A DNA stretch of 29,670 nt from Spirogloea muscicola (GCA_009602725.1 WELB01000321.1:67696-97365); one strand, 5' to 3'; positions 1-11,430 are shown, counted from the first letter of the stretch. Notes: a model not told the origin generated them from the letters alone. Numbers and translations: made by a program.

Positions 1-2117
1 GGCGGCGGCGGCGGCGACGACGGCGGCGCCGGCGGCGGGGGGGCCGCGGGCCGGCCCTTCTGCGCCGCGTGCTGGAAGCCCGCCTCCGTGTGCATCTGCA
101 GCCGCGTCGCCCGCCGCATCCAGAACCGCACGGGGATCATCATCCTGCAGGTATTGAACAGCAGACCGCATCTCAGCACTAGCCAAGCCTTAGACCCCAC
201 CATACCCCTCTGCCTCACCCTGGACTTAGGATTTAGGGGTTCGGGGGTTTAGAGTCTGGGATATAGGATATTACTCCACGGAGCCTGGAGTCATTGAGGA
301 GTTGAAGGATTTTTTGCTTCAATCTCCAGAGTCTAGCTTTGGCCTGACACAGGAATCCAGCCGCTATCAGTGGCCCAAAGCTAATGTTGTGACCCTCAGT
401 CTTCAAGCTCGAACCCTCACAGGAACATTGAACTCCTGAACCTCGGTCCTCAAGCTCTGAACCCTCATAGGACTCATCTAACTCCTAGATTAGGATGTGA
501 GCCCGGTCTGAATTAGCAAGGACGCCTGCGTCTCTTGGCTCTCAACTTCGCACGCATGCTCAGGCAATACTCCCGACGCAGTTATGTCCGGGCTCTTGAT
601 GCAGGAGCCGAAGCTTTCGGGCTGTCTCGCTCCTTCACGTCTTACGAGCGCGGGTCAGCACCCAGGACGTCCTTGTCGTCGGCATGACCATCAGGACCTG
701 CTCACGAGAATACGGAATGTTGACAAGCCAGTTCGCCGTCTCTCATAGTCTAAGTGGGATATGGAACCTCCTATGACCGAGAAAGCTCCAGTTTCCAAGT
801 TGAGCCCTGTCCTTATGGTGTCATATTGGACTACCAGAGCCTCACTGCTGCAGAGGAGCCTTGAGCCTTCGACTCAGTGTGCCGCTGAGACCTGCAGTAA
901 CTTACACCTTTGTCCTCCTTTCCGCAGCACACCAAGGAGTGCAGGCACCCACTAGGGTCGGCGCGCATTGCACTGCTGGGCCTCGAGAATGTGCGCCTGC
1001 TCGTCGTTCCCGAGCGTCCCTCTGGGGCCTCCTTCCGTGTGCGGCCCAAGGTGCCCGGCTCCAAGCGCAGCATTGCCGGGCGCGTCGGCAACAAGGGCCG
1101 CCGACATGCACCGGACCCCGCCGTGCTGGTGAACCCCGCCCTCTCTTTGCAGCTTTAACTATTTCTTTATACTCAATAGTATACTACTTAAGCTAAGCTT
1201 ACTGGCTTTATGCTCTCTGAAGCCCTCCTACAAGATACCTGTGACAGGTTGACGAAATGGGCGGCGCCGCGGAGGCCCCCAATGGCGGCTCTGCACCGCT
1301 TGACACGGCCACGCCAGACTGGATGCAGCTGCCCGCTGGCGCCGGCCTTCTCTTTCCTAGCGAGCAGGCCCACGACTTGACGCTGCCATGCGTCAGCTCG
1401 AATTGTGCTGGTCATGAATCCAACAGCCTCGCCATGGACGCTGTTTCACCAACAAGGAGCGATTCGTTTCAGAATGGTCGAGGCCTAGAAGCGCCGCCCT
1501 CACACCTTGTCGTCTTGGATGGCACGTGGTCCAAGGCCAAACGGCTGTACCACGAGAATACGTGGCTGCGGGACCTTCCCCACTTCAAGCTGCCGGCGTT
1601 GAATGCGCCCAGCAACTACAGCTACATACGCCGCCAGCCAAAGGTCAGCATGATGATCTGGCAAGACACCATCTGATGCCCGTGGCACACTAAGCAGATT
1701 TGAATGAAAGCTGGAGAAGGCACTATGGCTGCAGAGTGATACTTGTCATGTGATTGCTACAGTGGTTGCTTGGTCGAAGTGGTGATACAGCCTCATCTTG
1801 AATGAGTTGTTGAGGTCCACCTGCAGGCAAATTGCATGTCGACATTAGAGTCAATTGTGTACGCGCTGCAGCTGCTGGAGCCGCAGACAGAGGGCCTCAC
1901 CTCGCTCCTTGACGCCTTCAAGGCCATGGTCGCTGACCAGGTCAAGTGCATGCAGCAAAGCAACCACGAGCCCAAGAAAGGCCACGTTGTGTTCTTGCGC
2001 CAGCAAGGGCACAGGCCTGAGTCGCTGGGAACTTCTTCTCAGTGCATGCCAGATTGCTCTGGAAATAAGGGTTCCAAATCTACTGTTGAGGGGTTAAGCA
2101 GGGGTTCTGACTTCTAG
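1..2117 (+). CDS. DTW-domain tRNA-uridine aminocarboxypropyltransferase (DTWD2/TapT type), 5' end missing
   Basis: Four exons can be read: 1-150, 928-1128, 1248-1643 and 1827-2117. All joins are phase 0 with GT...AG junctions, giving about 345 visible residues. Exon 1 carries a cysteine cluster (FCAACWKPASVCIC) typical of the zinc-binding start of DTW proteins, after a Gly/Ala-rich stretch. Exon 2 has HTKECRHPLGSARIALLGL, the family's HxxE...NTxR-like segment. Exon 3 has LLFPSEQA and the signature LDGTWSKAKRLY, followed by SYIRRQPK. Exon 4 opens ANCMSTLESIVYALQLLEP, matching the conserved STLE motif, and ends at a TGA or TAG-type stop near 2117. Known for the family: these enzymes transfer the 3-amino-3-carboxypropyl group of S-adenosylmethionine to uridine in tRNA, forming acp3U. 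The start codon lies upstream of the window. Exon 3 holds an unconserved insert (roughly its first 30 codons and a stretch before the DGTW motif). The true C-terminus could lie a few codons from the stop chosen if another intron follows. Confidence 0.88.
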
Positions 2118-4110
2118 CTTTGGGATCCCAAGCTCTCAACATAGTTGTCCTGGCTTCTCTGACTTGGTTGATTAGCAAATTAAGATATGTAGCTGCCCAG
2201 CTAGAAGTGGCATCGTCTCACATATCTGTTTGCCCCCATTGTGCTTGGTGACATTTTTAGTAGCTAGGACATTCTTTCATTCATACGAGGGTGCTATTCA
2301 CCCTCGAGAAATATTGTACAATGATTGAGATGCTAATGTCAGGACTCTAGCATGAATGGAAGACTGCGTACTAATTGATGTAAGGCACTTTCTACGGATT
2401 CCTTGTTTATAGTATGGTACTGCATGTCTTGCAAATTAACATCTGTAGAGGAGGTCGTCATGACAGTCTTGAGCGACTTTGAAGCCTGGCGCCCAGTACA
2501 TGGAGCATTGCATTTGAATTCTTCGCAACCTAGCCACCCGAGCCTTTGCGTTGTCAACTGCACGCCAAGAGTGTGAGGCTGGCGTACTATGTTATCAGTT
2601 TTTCTGGTCGAACCAAAAGCTTCTGAGCTCAGCTGTATTGACAAGCTTTTCTCAATCTGAGGTGCTGCCTACTAAGGTCATATGGTGTGAGGGGCTGGGA
2701 GCCACAGTACATGCTGCTAAGCAAGCATGCCAGCTCTCCATAAGGGCTTGTGGCCCTTCCTAGACAAGCACGAACTTGTGCAGGCTGAGTGCTATTTGAG
2801 CCAGAACCTCATCTCGTGCCCAGATGCACTTCCAAACTGCTGCAGAAGTTGCGGCAATCAGTATAAATTGTCTTAATGATGCAGTGAGTGGCAGCCATGG
2901 CAGTGTATACGGCTGCTGCCGTGGAGCCACTGCTTCTCATTGGCCAGCTCAAAGAGATCTCAATAGTACACAAAAGATAGGGTATAGACGAGCTGGGGGA
3001 ACCTGGAAACGAAGCCCTCCTTAAGCCAAGCGCAGCGCCTCCTTCAGAGCGAGCCCCAGCTTTAATCCACAAGATCATCACAATCAGCCTCGAAGACATG
3101 AATACCTTACACCTCAGTAGCCAGAAGCGAGGAGACCGATGCCTGAACACGGCCAGCCCAGAAGGACACAGAGGCCTCATCCAGGGAGCTGTGGCTGTGG
3201 ATGGCCGTCCGGGTGAAATAAGACCAGTGATGTCAAGACATAGGTTGCTTTACGGCCTTAACAGCACGTTCTCCCAAAATTGGCAAGAGTTGAACAGGAG
3301 TCCCTGTCTCAGAAGCCCAGCGATTATAGGAAATCGCCGTGAACTGCTTTGAACCAGTTGATCAAGGGTGTAGGGAGTATACTAACAATGAAATGGATGT
3401 ACTAAGCATCTCAATGCAAATTGGAAACACAGCATTGTGCCAAGTCGTCGTGCTTCATGAAGACAATGTCTAGCAAGAAACACCTGAGTGCACCAGAGCA
3501 GAATGGAGAGCAGCCCAAACAAAGTTGGCACAAGGTTTTGGTTCAGGAGTTGGCGCTTCGGGGACCTCGTTCTTTTCACAGCCCTCAACCCCTTTGCATT
3601 CCCTTTGGATGAGTTTACCTTTTGGATAAATTTACCTTTTGCTTACTGAATGATTATCCTACACGATACTTGCTCAATTGTGTGTTTCCGCGCTTTTTGG
3701 CCCTTCATACCTTGTCAATGCATTCCGAGCTAACTTTCACATCCCTCGCCCGCTCTCGGACCGTGTACATTCCTTTTCGGCTGGCCTCAGAAAGCGCGGC
3801 CAGATTGACTGGTGGCTGGGAAAGGCCAGCCCAAATCTCACAGCCAATTGGGTTACACATTGGAAGAGCTGTTTCTCTGGATGAGCTTAAATTTCTGTTT
3901 TGGAAGAGCCACCTTCTTGCACAGAGCGGGGCGGCAGACGACGGGTTCGAACCTCGGGGGCGGCGCGCCAGCCCCTTGCTGAAAGAAACCCCCTGGTGAG
4001 CTGGGACACCCCTCCCTTTCGTTGGGAAGTCGTTCGACCTCCGTTACGGCTGCCAATCGAGCAGGCGCTGGAGTAAAGCACCGCCTGCGGAAGCGAGGCG
4101 GCCGCATTTA
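2118..4110. other. Intergenic region, no gene recognised
   Basis: About 2 kb between the DTW gene and the PDV2 upstream microsatellite. Open frames here are short, overlap on both strands and show no family motif. The composition resembles the introns of this window. The stretch 3590-3900 shares short segments with the repeat block at 7330-8110 (for example GGAAGAGCTGTTT and CATTCCTTTT), so it probably contains degraded copies of the same dispersed repeat. Confidence 0.6.
3590..3900. repeat. Degenerate copy of a dispersed repeat shared with 7330-8110
   Basis: Several short words recur in both places: CATTCC-CTTT followed by GGNTGG or GGCTGGCC, GGAAGAGCTGTTTTCT-like text (3863 here, about 7502 there), and TTTTTGGCCCTTC versus CCGGCCCTTTCGG. 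Order and spacing are only loosely kept. I read this as an old, diverged member of the same repeat family, without any recognisable transposase. Confidence 0.4.
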
Positions 4111-4277
4111 ATGAGGCGGCGGGCAGTCGTTGGAACCGACGAGTTCCCGTCGGGTGGGGAGGACGGTTGCTTGCCTGCAGGCTGGCCCCCTCGGGGGCCG
4201 GGGGGCGGCCCCTCCCTCCTCTGGCCGGCTCCTCCCTCTCCGTCTCGTCTTCCTTCCCTCTCTCCCCGCCGCCCTCC

Positions 4278-4497
<220 letters not shown>

Positions 4498-4869
4498 CCT
4501 CTCTCTCCCTTCCCTGTCTCTGTCTCTCTCTCTGTCTCCGTCTCCCTCCCCCACCCCCTCTTCCGCGCCCCTCCCTTCCCCCCAGGCCGCCATTCCCCCC
4601 GACTCCCCGAGGGCTTCCCCGCCCACGGCGCGACCAGTCCGCGCCTTCTCCATCTGCGCAACCTCCGCCCCGTCCCGTGGCCGCGGCATGAGGCCTCGCT
4701 GCCGCCTTCGCGGCGCTTGATCCAGTGCTGCCTCGCGCTCCCTAGACGCTCACAGTCGAGGCCGTGTTTGCCTCTGGTCAATTGAACCTCGGCGGTTGCC
4801 ATTTTCCCAGCCAACCTCGAGTCTTCCGTCCGCTGCCTGGCCGCTGCCGCCGCCGCCGCCGCCGCTTGC

Positions 4870-6445
4870 ATGGACAGCGACGAGATCAGCGTCGTGCTCG
4901 CACGCGCCACGGAGCTGCACAGCCGGCTGTCGGACGCTGTCGAGCGCGTCGTGAAGACCGAGTTCCGGAAGGTCAGCCAGTCGCACTAGTCCTGCTGCAA
5001 GAAGGCCGTTGCCGCCGGTCAGTAAATCTCCTGGAGTGCCTCATCAGCGCTGCTTGTGAGTCTGTCACAATCGGTTGTCATGGAGGACTGAGCGCCGATA
5101 CTACCTGCAGCAGTTGGACAGCAGCTCGGAGAATGGCGACGATCTCCCGGCGCCCAAGGAGGCGGCCGACGAGGCGCGGAGCCTGAGTGCCATCCGCGAC
5201 GCACTCGAGGTGCTGGAGGAGCAGCTCGACCAGCTGTCGGAACTGCAATCATACCAGCGGCACGCCAAGGACTCGGCGCTCGAGGAGCTCGAGGGAAGCC
5301 GCCACATCCTCCTGCAGCGGCTCCGAGCGCACAGCGGGCAGGAGTGGGAGGTGCGGCTTCCGCGAGCAGCAGCAGTCATCTCAGTATCACAGTCTCACCA
5401 GCAAGGAGAAGGACTGCTGTCTTCTGTTAGCTCAGAGCTCACCGCCTTCTCAAGTCCGTTGATCTTGGCGCAGGTCGTGCATGAGACTTTGGCCTTCGCT
5501 GGCGAGCCGGTGGAGGACAAGCAGGACTTGCCGCTGCCGCCATATGAGGCTCCGCTACTGTACGGCGAGGAGGACGACCTCGGCAAAGCTGACCGGAGCT
5601 CGGCGAGACAATTGCCGCCTGGCCCAGCCAAGGCACTGACAGTGGAGCATGATGAGCACAAGTTCAGCAATGGAGAGGAGAATATTGTTGCTAACTTTCT
5701 GAAGCTCCGGGCGCTTGGAGCTCCCACTGAGCAGGAGGTGATTATCTTGGTAGGCCCTGCTGGTCGATTGTCAGATCAGTTGGTCGGATGGTCGATGGGT
5801 CGAATGGCATCTTGCAACAAGAGATGAGTCGTGTGCTGCTGGAGGTGCGATGTTTTGAAGCCTCACGACTTCTACTGGTGCCAGGAGGAGGCATTGATGC
5901 GCAACTTGACGGCCACCAGGCGGACGGACGATGAGCAGCCAGATACCGTGGACATTGAGAAACGGGTTGCCCTGGGAGCAGCGGCACCGGCAGCCCCTGG
6001 CGAGACAGTGGAAGAGGAGGCGCCCTCCAGCAAGCCAGCATTGCAGCTGGGACGCGCAATAGGGGCCACAGCCGGCGGCCTCTTAGCGTGCATGGTTGCT
6101 GGAGGGGTCATCTTGCGAGGTTTGCAACAGAGGCAAAATCCACTGCAGGGAAAACAGGTGAGATAGCACAACATGGATAGGATGCTTTCACACTTGGTCA
6201 TGTATTCATTTGGCATATACAGACAGTGCCACTGTAATGCACCAATGAAGATTCTGTTGCTGCTGTTATGTGGTGGCATCTTGCAGACCAAGCAGCCCCA
6301 GTCGAGACACACGGCGAAAGAGCTCTTGTCGAGGCGGACGCCGGCAATGGTGACATCCAGTGTGCTCGTGCACACTGAGAGGGGGCCGAGGAATGGCAGC
6401 GTGGACCGGGCCCCTATTCCTGATGTGCTCAATGGCAGAGGCTAA
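4870..6445 (+). CDS. PDV2: Plastid division protein PDV2 (C-terminal exon uncertain)
   Basis: Exons: 4870-4971, 5111-5350, 5474-5737, 5885-6157, and possibly 6287-6445. All joins are phase 0, giving about 345 aa (Arabidopsis PDV2 is about 307). Exon 1 starts MDSDEISVVLARATELHSRL, closely matching the plant PDV2 N-terminus. Exon 2 has SAIRDALEVLEEQLDQL and a predicted coiled coil (about residues 50-110) ending GQEWEV. Exon 3 continues VHETLAFAGEPVEDKQDLPL, as in PDV2. Exon 4 holds a single transmembrane segment (GATAGGLLACMVAGGVIL, about residues 273-290). Known role: an outer plastid envelope protein that recruits the dynamin ARC5/DRP5B and binds ARC6 through its intermembrane-space tail. If exon 5 is right, the protein ends in Gly, as plant PDVs do, where the terminal Gly contacts ARC6. 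Otherwise translation runs from exon 4 into VR and stops at 6166, leaving almost no tail. Antisense coding-like sequence covers exon 5, so I leave this open. Confidence 0.84.
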
Positions 6446-6850
6446 GTAAGACACGGCTGCCAGAGCTATGATGCCAATTGCTGTGGCGCTTTGCTGGAGC
6501 TGGTCGCTTCTCCTGCTTGCGCAAATCCTTTGCTGTGATAGGCTCCCCTCTCAGGCACCATAAAGAGCAGCGGAGCCACTTCGAGGGCGAGAGGGACCTC
6601 GTATCAGCGCACGCCAATGCAAATGGGCCAGCGCCACCCTGAAAGGGCCACGCTTGGGGGATCTGGAAGCGTCTGACATTAAGCGTGCAAGGGGAGGTGG
6701 TATCCCATCGAGCTCTTTGTCACCAATGTGTCATAAGGAGTGGGCACATTGCCCAGCTTCGTTGACCAAGCTCTGCGCAGCTCTGGCAGTATCAGGCGCC
6801 CGACGCCCTAAGAATCTGGCTCTGACCGCAGCTTCGTCAGCTTCCTGACG
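6287..6850 (-). other. Unresolved coding-like sequence on the minus strand
   Basis: On the minus strand several frames read like protein with GC3-rich codons, but I cannot join them into one model. About 6850-6735 gives a charged segment (SQQKRVDESQARSRRQEADE, then AARAAQSLVNEAG-type text). About 6720-6560 gives GDKELDGIPPPLARLMSDAS. About 6480-6410 gives a hydrophobic helix (IGIIALAAVSYLASAIEH). About 6405-6290 gives STLPFLGPLSVCTSTLDV followed by TIAGVRLDKSSFAVCLDWGC. The last one uses strongly preferred codons (CTC, GTC, GGC, AAG) and lies exactly antisense to the possible last exon of PDV2. No family is recognised. It may be a small membrane-protein gene, a decayed gene, or chance. Confidence 0.25.
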
Positions 6851-7329
6851 GCGGCTTCGAGCCTGACTCTCGTCAACCCTTTTTTGCTGGCTATTCAGAG
6901 AGGCTCCATCTCCAATGCTTCTTGACGTTGATGTTCAGGAAAGTAGAGTACTCCACTTGCTGGATTCGGCATATGGCGTGCTTGAATAAGTGCAGGTGGC
7001 TGCAGAAGAAGCTTATGCTTGCACGCTCGATCTAAGGGTAGTGCATGTGAATGCTTAGACCGTGCACGTTGTGTTCTGTGCATCTTGGTCCTATGTAGTT
7101 CGGTGTGACGCTGTAAGTGTCTAGACCGAGTGTGAAGGATCCAGTAAGGCACTGTCAATAGTACTTACGAAGCACAAAGGAGACTCACACCCCAGAATGG
7201 CTACAGTCGCTTCACATGACAAGAGTATTTTGTGCCACCGTTCCCGTTCTTGATGTAGCGAGTCTTAAGCCCCGGTGTGTGATTTAGTCATGTCATCCGG
7301 ATAAAGTTCAAGGATAAGCAGCTCTTGCT

Positions 7330-8110
7330 GTGCGTTCCGGCCCTTTCGGACCTGGTTCACTCTCTTTAGGCCGGCCCTCACACAGCCTCATTCAGTCTCT
7401 CACAGCCATTGCTGAGCTGTTCATTTGGGCCCTCTCACATCGCCATCCGGCCCTTGTCCATTCCTTTGGGTGGGGCCTCTCACAGCCTTTGCTGTCATCA
7501 TGGAAGAGCTGTTTTCTTTTCACAGCCAGCGCCCCCTTCAGAAGAGCTGCTCTCCTCTCATTGTCCATCCTTTTCTGGGCTGGCTTTGCTAGCCCCACTT
7601 TTGTATGGGCGCGCAATTGCTGAGCGGCTTACTTTGCACTAGCTGTTTCCGTCTGAGACAAAGTTGAGCAACTTTAAGAGAAGTGCGCGCCCATAGAGAA
7701 GAGGGGGCTGGCAAAGCTAGCCCAAAAAGATTGGGACTGTGTCCAAAGCCAAAGAAAGTGGTGTGCCGAAAAAGGACTACACTACAAAATACGACAAAGC
7801 ACAAGACGATGCAGAGGGAAGCTTGTTGCTCACTACCCGCGGGTGAGCAACATCTGGTCGGAGTAGCTCGCTGCAGGGAAAGATGCACTCCGCTGAGACC
7901 CAGAGGCGGCGGCCATAGAAAGTGCTCGCCCAGTGAGAAGAGGAGCTGGCAAAGCCAGCCCAAAAAGAATGGACAATGTCCAAAGCCAAAGAAAGAGGTG
8001 CCGAAAGAGGACTACACTACAAAATACGACAAGACGATGCCGAGGGTAGCTCGGTATCCGCGAGTGAGCAACATCAGGCGGCCATAGCACGGCAAAGATA
8101 GAACCACTTT
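7330..8110. repeat. Block of inverted and direct repeats (about 780 bp)
   Basis: A direct repeat occurs at 7683-7858 and 7922-8077. Both copies carry GAAGAGG-GCTGGCAAAG, then AGCCCAAAAAGA, CCAAAGCCAAAGAAAG, GACTACACTACAAAATACGA, and end GTGAGCAACATC. The first part of this unit is also present inverted at about 7555-7615 (TGGGCTGGCTTTGCTAGCCC and ATGGGCGCGC), giving a hairpin-like pair around a spacer near 7616-7682. A looser inverted-orientation copy lies at 7460-7510. No transposase or reverse transcriptase motif is visible. This could be a non-autonomous element or a local satellite. Open frames crossing it are repeat translations and are not called as genes. Confidence 0.8.
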
Positions 8111-8223
8111 GGGGCAAAGTGGCTGACAAGTCGGCCGGGAAGTGGCTGGGGCGCTGCTGACGGGGCAGGCCGGCGCCGCCCGCCTCACCCCGAGCCAAGT
8201 CGGCGCACTTGCCGACACTTATC

Positions 8224-8240
8224 GAGTCACTAAGTGACTC
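8224..8240. promoter_or_regulatory. 17-bp palindrome with TGACTC half sites
   Basis: GAGTCACT and AGTGACTC flank a single central A, 178 bases upstream of the PSRP1 start codon. TGACTC is the half site recognised by GCN4/AP-1 type bZIP factors in other eukaryotes. A regulatory role here is inference from position and symmetry only. Confidence 0.35.
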
Positions 8241-8244
8241 TTAC

Positions 8245-8279
8245 TGCCGCCGTTACGCCAATGGGCCGCCGTTATGCCA
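8245..8279 (+). repeat. Short tandem repeat upstream of PSRP1
   Basis: Two copies of GCCGCCGTTA-GCCA differing at one base, separated by ATGG. They lie just downstream of the 8224 palindrome and upstream of the PSRP1 start. They may be promoter elements or a chance local duplication. Confidence 0.45.
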
Positions 8280-8417
8280 GTATGACTGCCAGGCGAGTGT
8301 CTTACGAGGGCCCCCCAGTTAACCCTGGCCTCTCGGGCCTCCAGGCAGTGAAATCGAACCCGTGAGCAAATCATCCCGGCACGGTGAACTCAACACTTAG
8401 CGGAAACAAAGTGGATA

Positions 8418-10831
8418 ATGGATGTTAGTGGGCTTCACCTCTCTCATTACCGCAAGCTGCCGCCACCGCCGCCGCCGCCGCCTCCGCCGCCGCCGGTTGC
8501 GGCGCGCTTGGCGGCGCTCCCGCCNAGCCGCGACGCCGCGCTGAGGGGCAAGGCGCTCGGCGCCGCCGTCGCCGCGCCTCTCGCCCGGAGTCGCGAGGCG
8601 AGCTATTCTGGTGAGTCTTGCCGCGTCGCTTCAAGTCAGTCTGTTGCAAGTGGCACCTAAGCGCACATTGTCAATAAGCTTAGCTTTTCTGACCTGAGTA
8701 GACTTGATAAAGCCTCTTGCAAATTGAGATGTAGCGGTGAAGTCAGTGGTAAAGACGGCGCTCAGAGTCAAGGCCGACTGATGCAGAGTGGTCAAGTATG
8801 CATGTTCAAGATTCACAAAGAATCATATCAACAAGAATGTCGACTATAGTACCGTGTCTGGTCCTCAAGGTGCCTCACTGTGGAGGAAGGCCTCTGCATT
8901 GCTACCGTTCTCATTTAAGACGTACTTCTCGTAGGAAGGGAATGATACAGTATGACAATGTGCAGTACGGATTGGCAGGGCTGCATGATATCACAGACTT
9001 TCCTGTCGCTCTTTAGTGGGATATGGATATCTAACCATAGTAGACCAGAATGCACGGCTATAAAATAGTGAGTCACAAGGAGACGAACCGAGTACCTTTT
9101 TGGCAGAGGAGTGGCTTGCAATAATGCTTAGTGCAATTTGAACCCCGCATTTGTTCAGGCACGAAGGGCGTCACCTGCATGGCTTGGGGTGGTGCTTTGG
9201 CAGCCGTGCGCTTGATTGTCCAGGGAAAGAATCTTGAGGTGAGGAGCCTCCCTGCTGGACTTCTGGGCACAGCTCTTGCTTAAAGAGAGAGAGACTCAGA
9301 TCATGATACTGATAATATAAGTAATTAAGGGACAAATGTCCATCTCACTGGTTCTTACTGTCGTAGATCAGGAGCAAGTCACACCAGTCTATGTGATCTG
9401 CCACTGAGTAGTTGGTCAGCTTTCCTCGTTCGGAGGCAATTCTTCAGAAGTTAGACTCCAGCTAATACATTATGCGAGCAGTTCATGCCAATAGCTCCAC
9501 AAGTGATCAGCAGAGTCACTAGAGATATATCCGTGTCAAGGGCCAATAGGGCTCTAATAGGCTTAGGCTTGTTGGAGCTAGACATGGTTCTTACACCGAT
9601 ACTCAAATTATCCTGGGTCTTTGATGAGTTGCTGAATGAAGTATTGCTATCTGTGGGGCAGCTGACTGATGCAATAAAGGCATACGTCGAGGAGAAGGTT
9701 GGCCATGGCGTGCAAAATCATGGCTCTCTGGTCAGAGAAGTCGATGTCAGACTGTCTGTCAGAGGAACTGAGACGGCAAAGGGTGCCAAATTGCAACGAT
9801 GTGAGGTAAGTGAATGTGCGTATATTGTGTTGCTCTTCTGTCTCACTTGTGGTGAAGTACATCCTGAAGGCTGTCGGGGGCCAAATACATGTGAAGAGCT
9901 GAGCTTGGGCAGTTGCTCGCAAGTATGACTTTTGGCAGAGCACCTCACCTAGGACATGCGTAATCTTAGGTCGCAAAGGTAGGAGTGCAGAGGATCTCAT
10001 TGATGTACCCCTCAATTTAATGATAGGTGACGTTGTTCACGAAGAAGCACGGGGTAGTGCGAGCTGAGGAAGAGGCTGATTCAATGTATGCTGCAATTGA
10101 TCGCGTCTCTGACATCATCGCAAGAAAGCTGAGGAAAATCAAGGAGAAGGATGGTGGACATGGGCGAACATGGCAGATGAGACACACTCCCAAGATTGGC
10201 GAGCTACTATCAGACGAGCTTGTTGACATGGATCCCATCTTGAATAAGAAGCCAGATGACCTTCCTGACGAGGTAAAGTGTGTGCATTCATGAAAAAGGG
10301 TGTTGGGCTGCATCGCCAATAATTGAGGTTGAGTAGCATCGGTGCTTGCTCGAGCACTATCCAGTGAGCTTTACTGCCTCTGCTATTCGTTTGTGCAGGT
10401 TGTGAGGACCAAGTACTTTGAGATGCTGCCTATGAAGCCTTATGAGGCTTTGGAGCAACTCGTGAACGTAGGGCATGACTTTTACGCGTTCCGGAATGCA
10501 GAGTCAGGTCAGGCAGAAAGTCCTCAGACTAATACTCATGTATCAGCCACTCCAAGTACTTGTTGGATTATCTGTCAGATCATTGCTCATGTAGCCTACT
10601 TGTCCTGTAGTATGCTTGTCCGCAATGGTCTCTCACATACAATGGACTTAGCACTTGGCCTTGCCAAAGCAGCATCATATTATATTGTGGTTGTTTCAGA
10701 ATGGATGACTTTACATCTGCACATCTGCAGGAGAGATCAACATCCTCTACAAGAGAAAGCACGGAGGCTATGGACTTATCGTGCCCAAGCACGACGAAGC
10801 CTTGGAGAGTGTCAATGGTAAGAGCAACTAG
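8418..10831 (+). CDS. PSRP1: Chloroplast ribosome hibernation factor PSRP1 (long HPF family)
   Basis: Six exons: 8418-8610, 9159-9238, 9662-9805, 10027-10272, 10399-10507 and 10731-10831. Every junction is GT...AG and in frame, giving 290 aa. Residues 1 to about 65 are a Pro-, Ala- and Arg-rich presumed chloroplast transit peptide containing a run of twelve Pro and the N at 8525. The N-terminal HPF/YfiA domain begins [20 protein letters not shown] and includes [39 protein letters not shown] and [20 protein letters not shown]. The C-terminal long-HPF domain has [30 protein letters not shown] and [20 protein letters not shown]. Known role: binds the decoding region of the 70S ribosome and stabilises inactive ribosomes under darkness or stress; the C-terminal domain mediates dimerisation in bacterial long HPF. 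The last exon also contains a GTAAGA after ESVN, so a further 3' exon is possible, but the reading frame ends cleanly at TAG 10829-10831. Confidence 0.95.
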
Positions 10832-11430
10832 GCTTAGGCATGCAGAGCGCAAGCAGACAGGGCATGCTATGTACAGCTAGTTGCAGCTACCCTAAACAAA
10901 GCGTGTATCAGTCTATGCTGCAGTCTGGTTGAGGCTGACAATGCCTTGACGCTGCCACAGCAGCATTCGCCTCTAGTAGTAGCCCTGTGAGGGTAGTCCT
11001 CATGTCATGCGCCAGTTATGATCTGGCCTGCCGGAAGTGGAAGTAAAGCTTCCCTCTGGCCTCTGACTCACCGAGGCATGACCTGCCTAGCTGCCGGGTT
11101 ATCCAAAAGTTGCCTTCATATGCGTCTCATGCGGTTCGCAAAATCAGTGGTTGCACGAATTCTGATTGCTTTTCCGCCGTGTTCAGTAAGCAATGTGCTT
11201 TATGAGCCATCCCAACTTCCACTTAGTGCAGATCTGTCAATGATAAGTACATCATTGGACAGATGAGCAGCTGTGCAGGCATTGTAATGACCAAGTGCAC
11301 AGAACACGAGTATGTATTGTCAAACTGGGATATCCATTGAAGGTGGACCGAAGGGCGGCCTAGGCAAGAGTCTCGTATTAGCAGTGCTGCCAAACATATC
11401 ATGACATTAATATATGGCCAATTTACGGGG
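10832..11430. other. Intergenic region, nothing recognised
   Basis: About 600 bases after the PSRP1 stop. Only short frames without motifs are present. It presumably includes the PSRP1 3' untranslated region and the upstream region of the uncertain gene that follows. No clear polyadenylation motif was found. Confidence 0.5.

Noticed and set aside
3925-3975. tRNA-like GGTTCGAACC box
   Set aside because: The T-stem pairs poorly on both strands and no acceptor, D or anticodon arms can be fitted around it.
3622-3999. 125-codon plus-strand frame
   Set aside because: It spans diverged repeat sequence shared with 7330-8110 and has no recognisable motif or splice partners.
5075-5827. Single 250-codon frame across the PDV2 middle
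   Set aside because: It reads through the 5351-5473 intron and past the 5737 donor. The homologous PDV2 order requires both to be spliced.
7683-8087. 134-codon plus-strand frame in the repeat block
   Set aside because: It is simply the two direct repeat copies translated together, so open reading comes from duplication and not selection.
7330-8110. CRISPR-like array
   Set aside because: Only two long diverged copies with an inverted partial copy are present; there are no short regular repeats with unique spacers, and the genome is eukaryotic.
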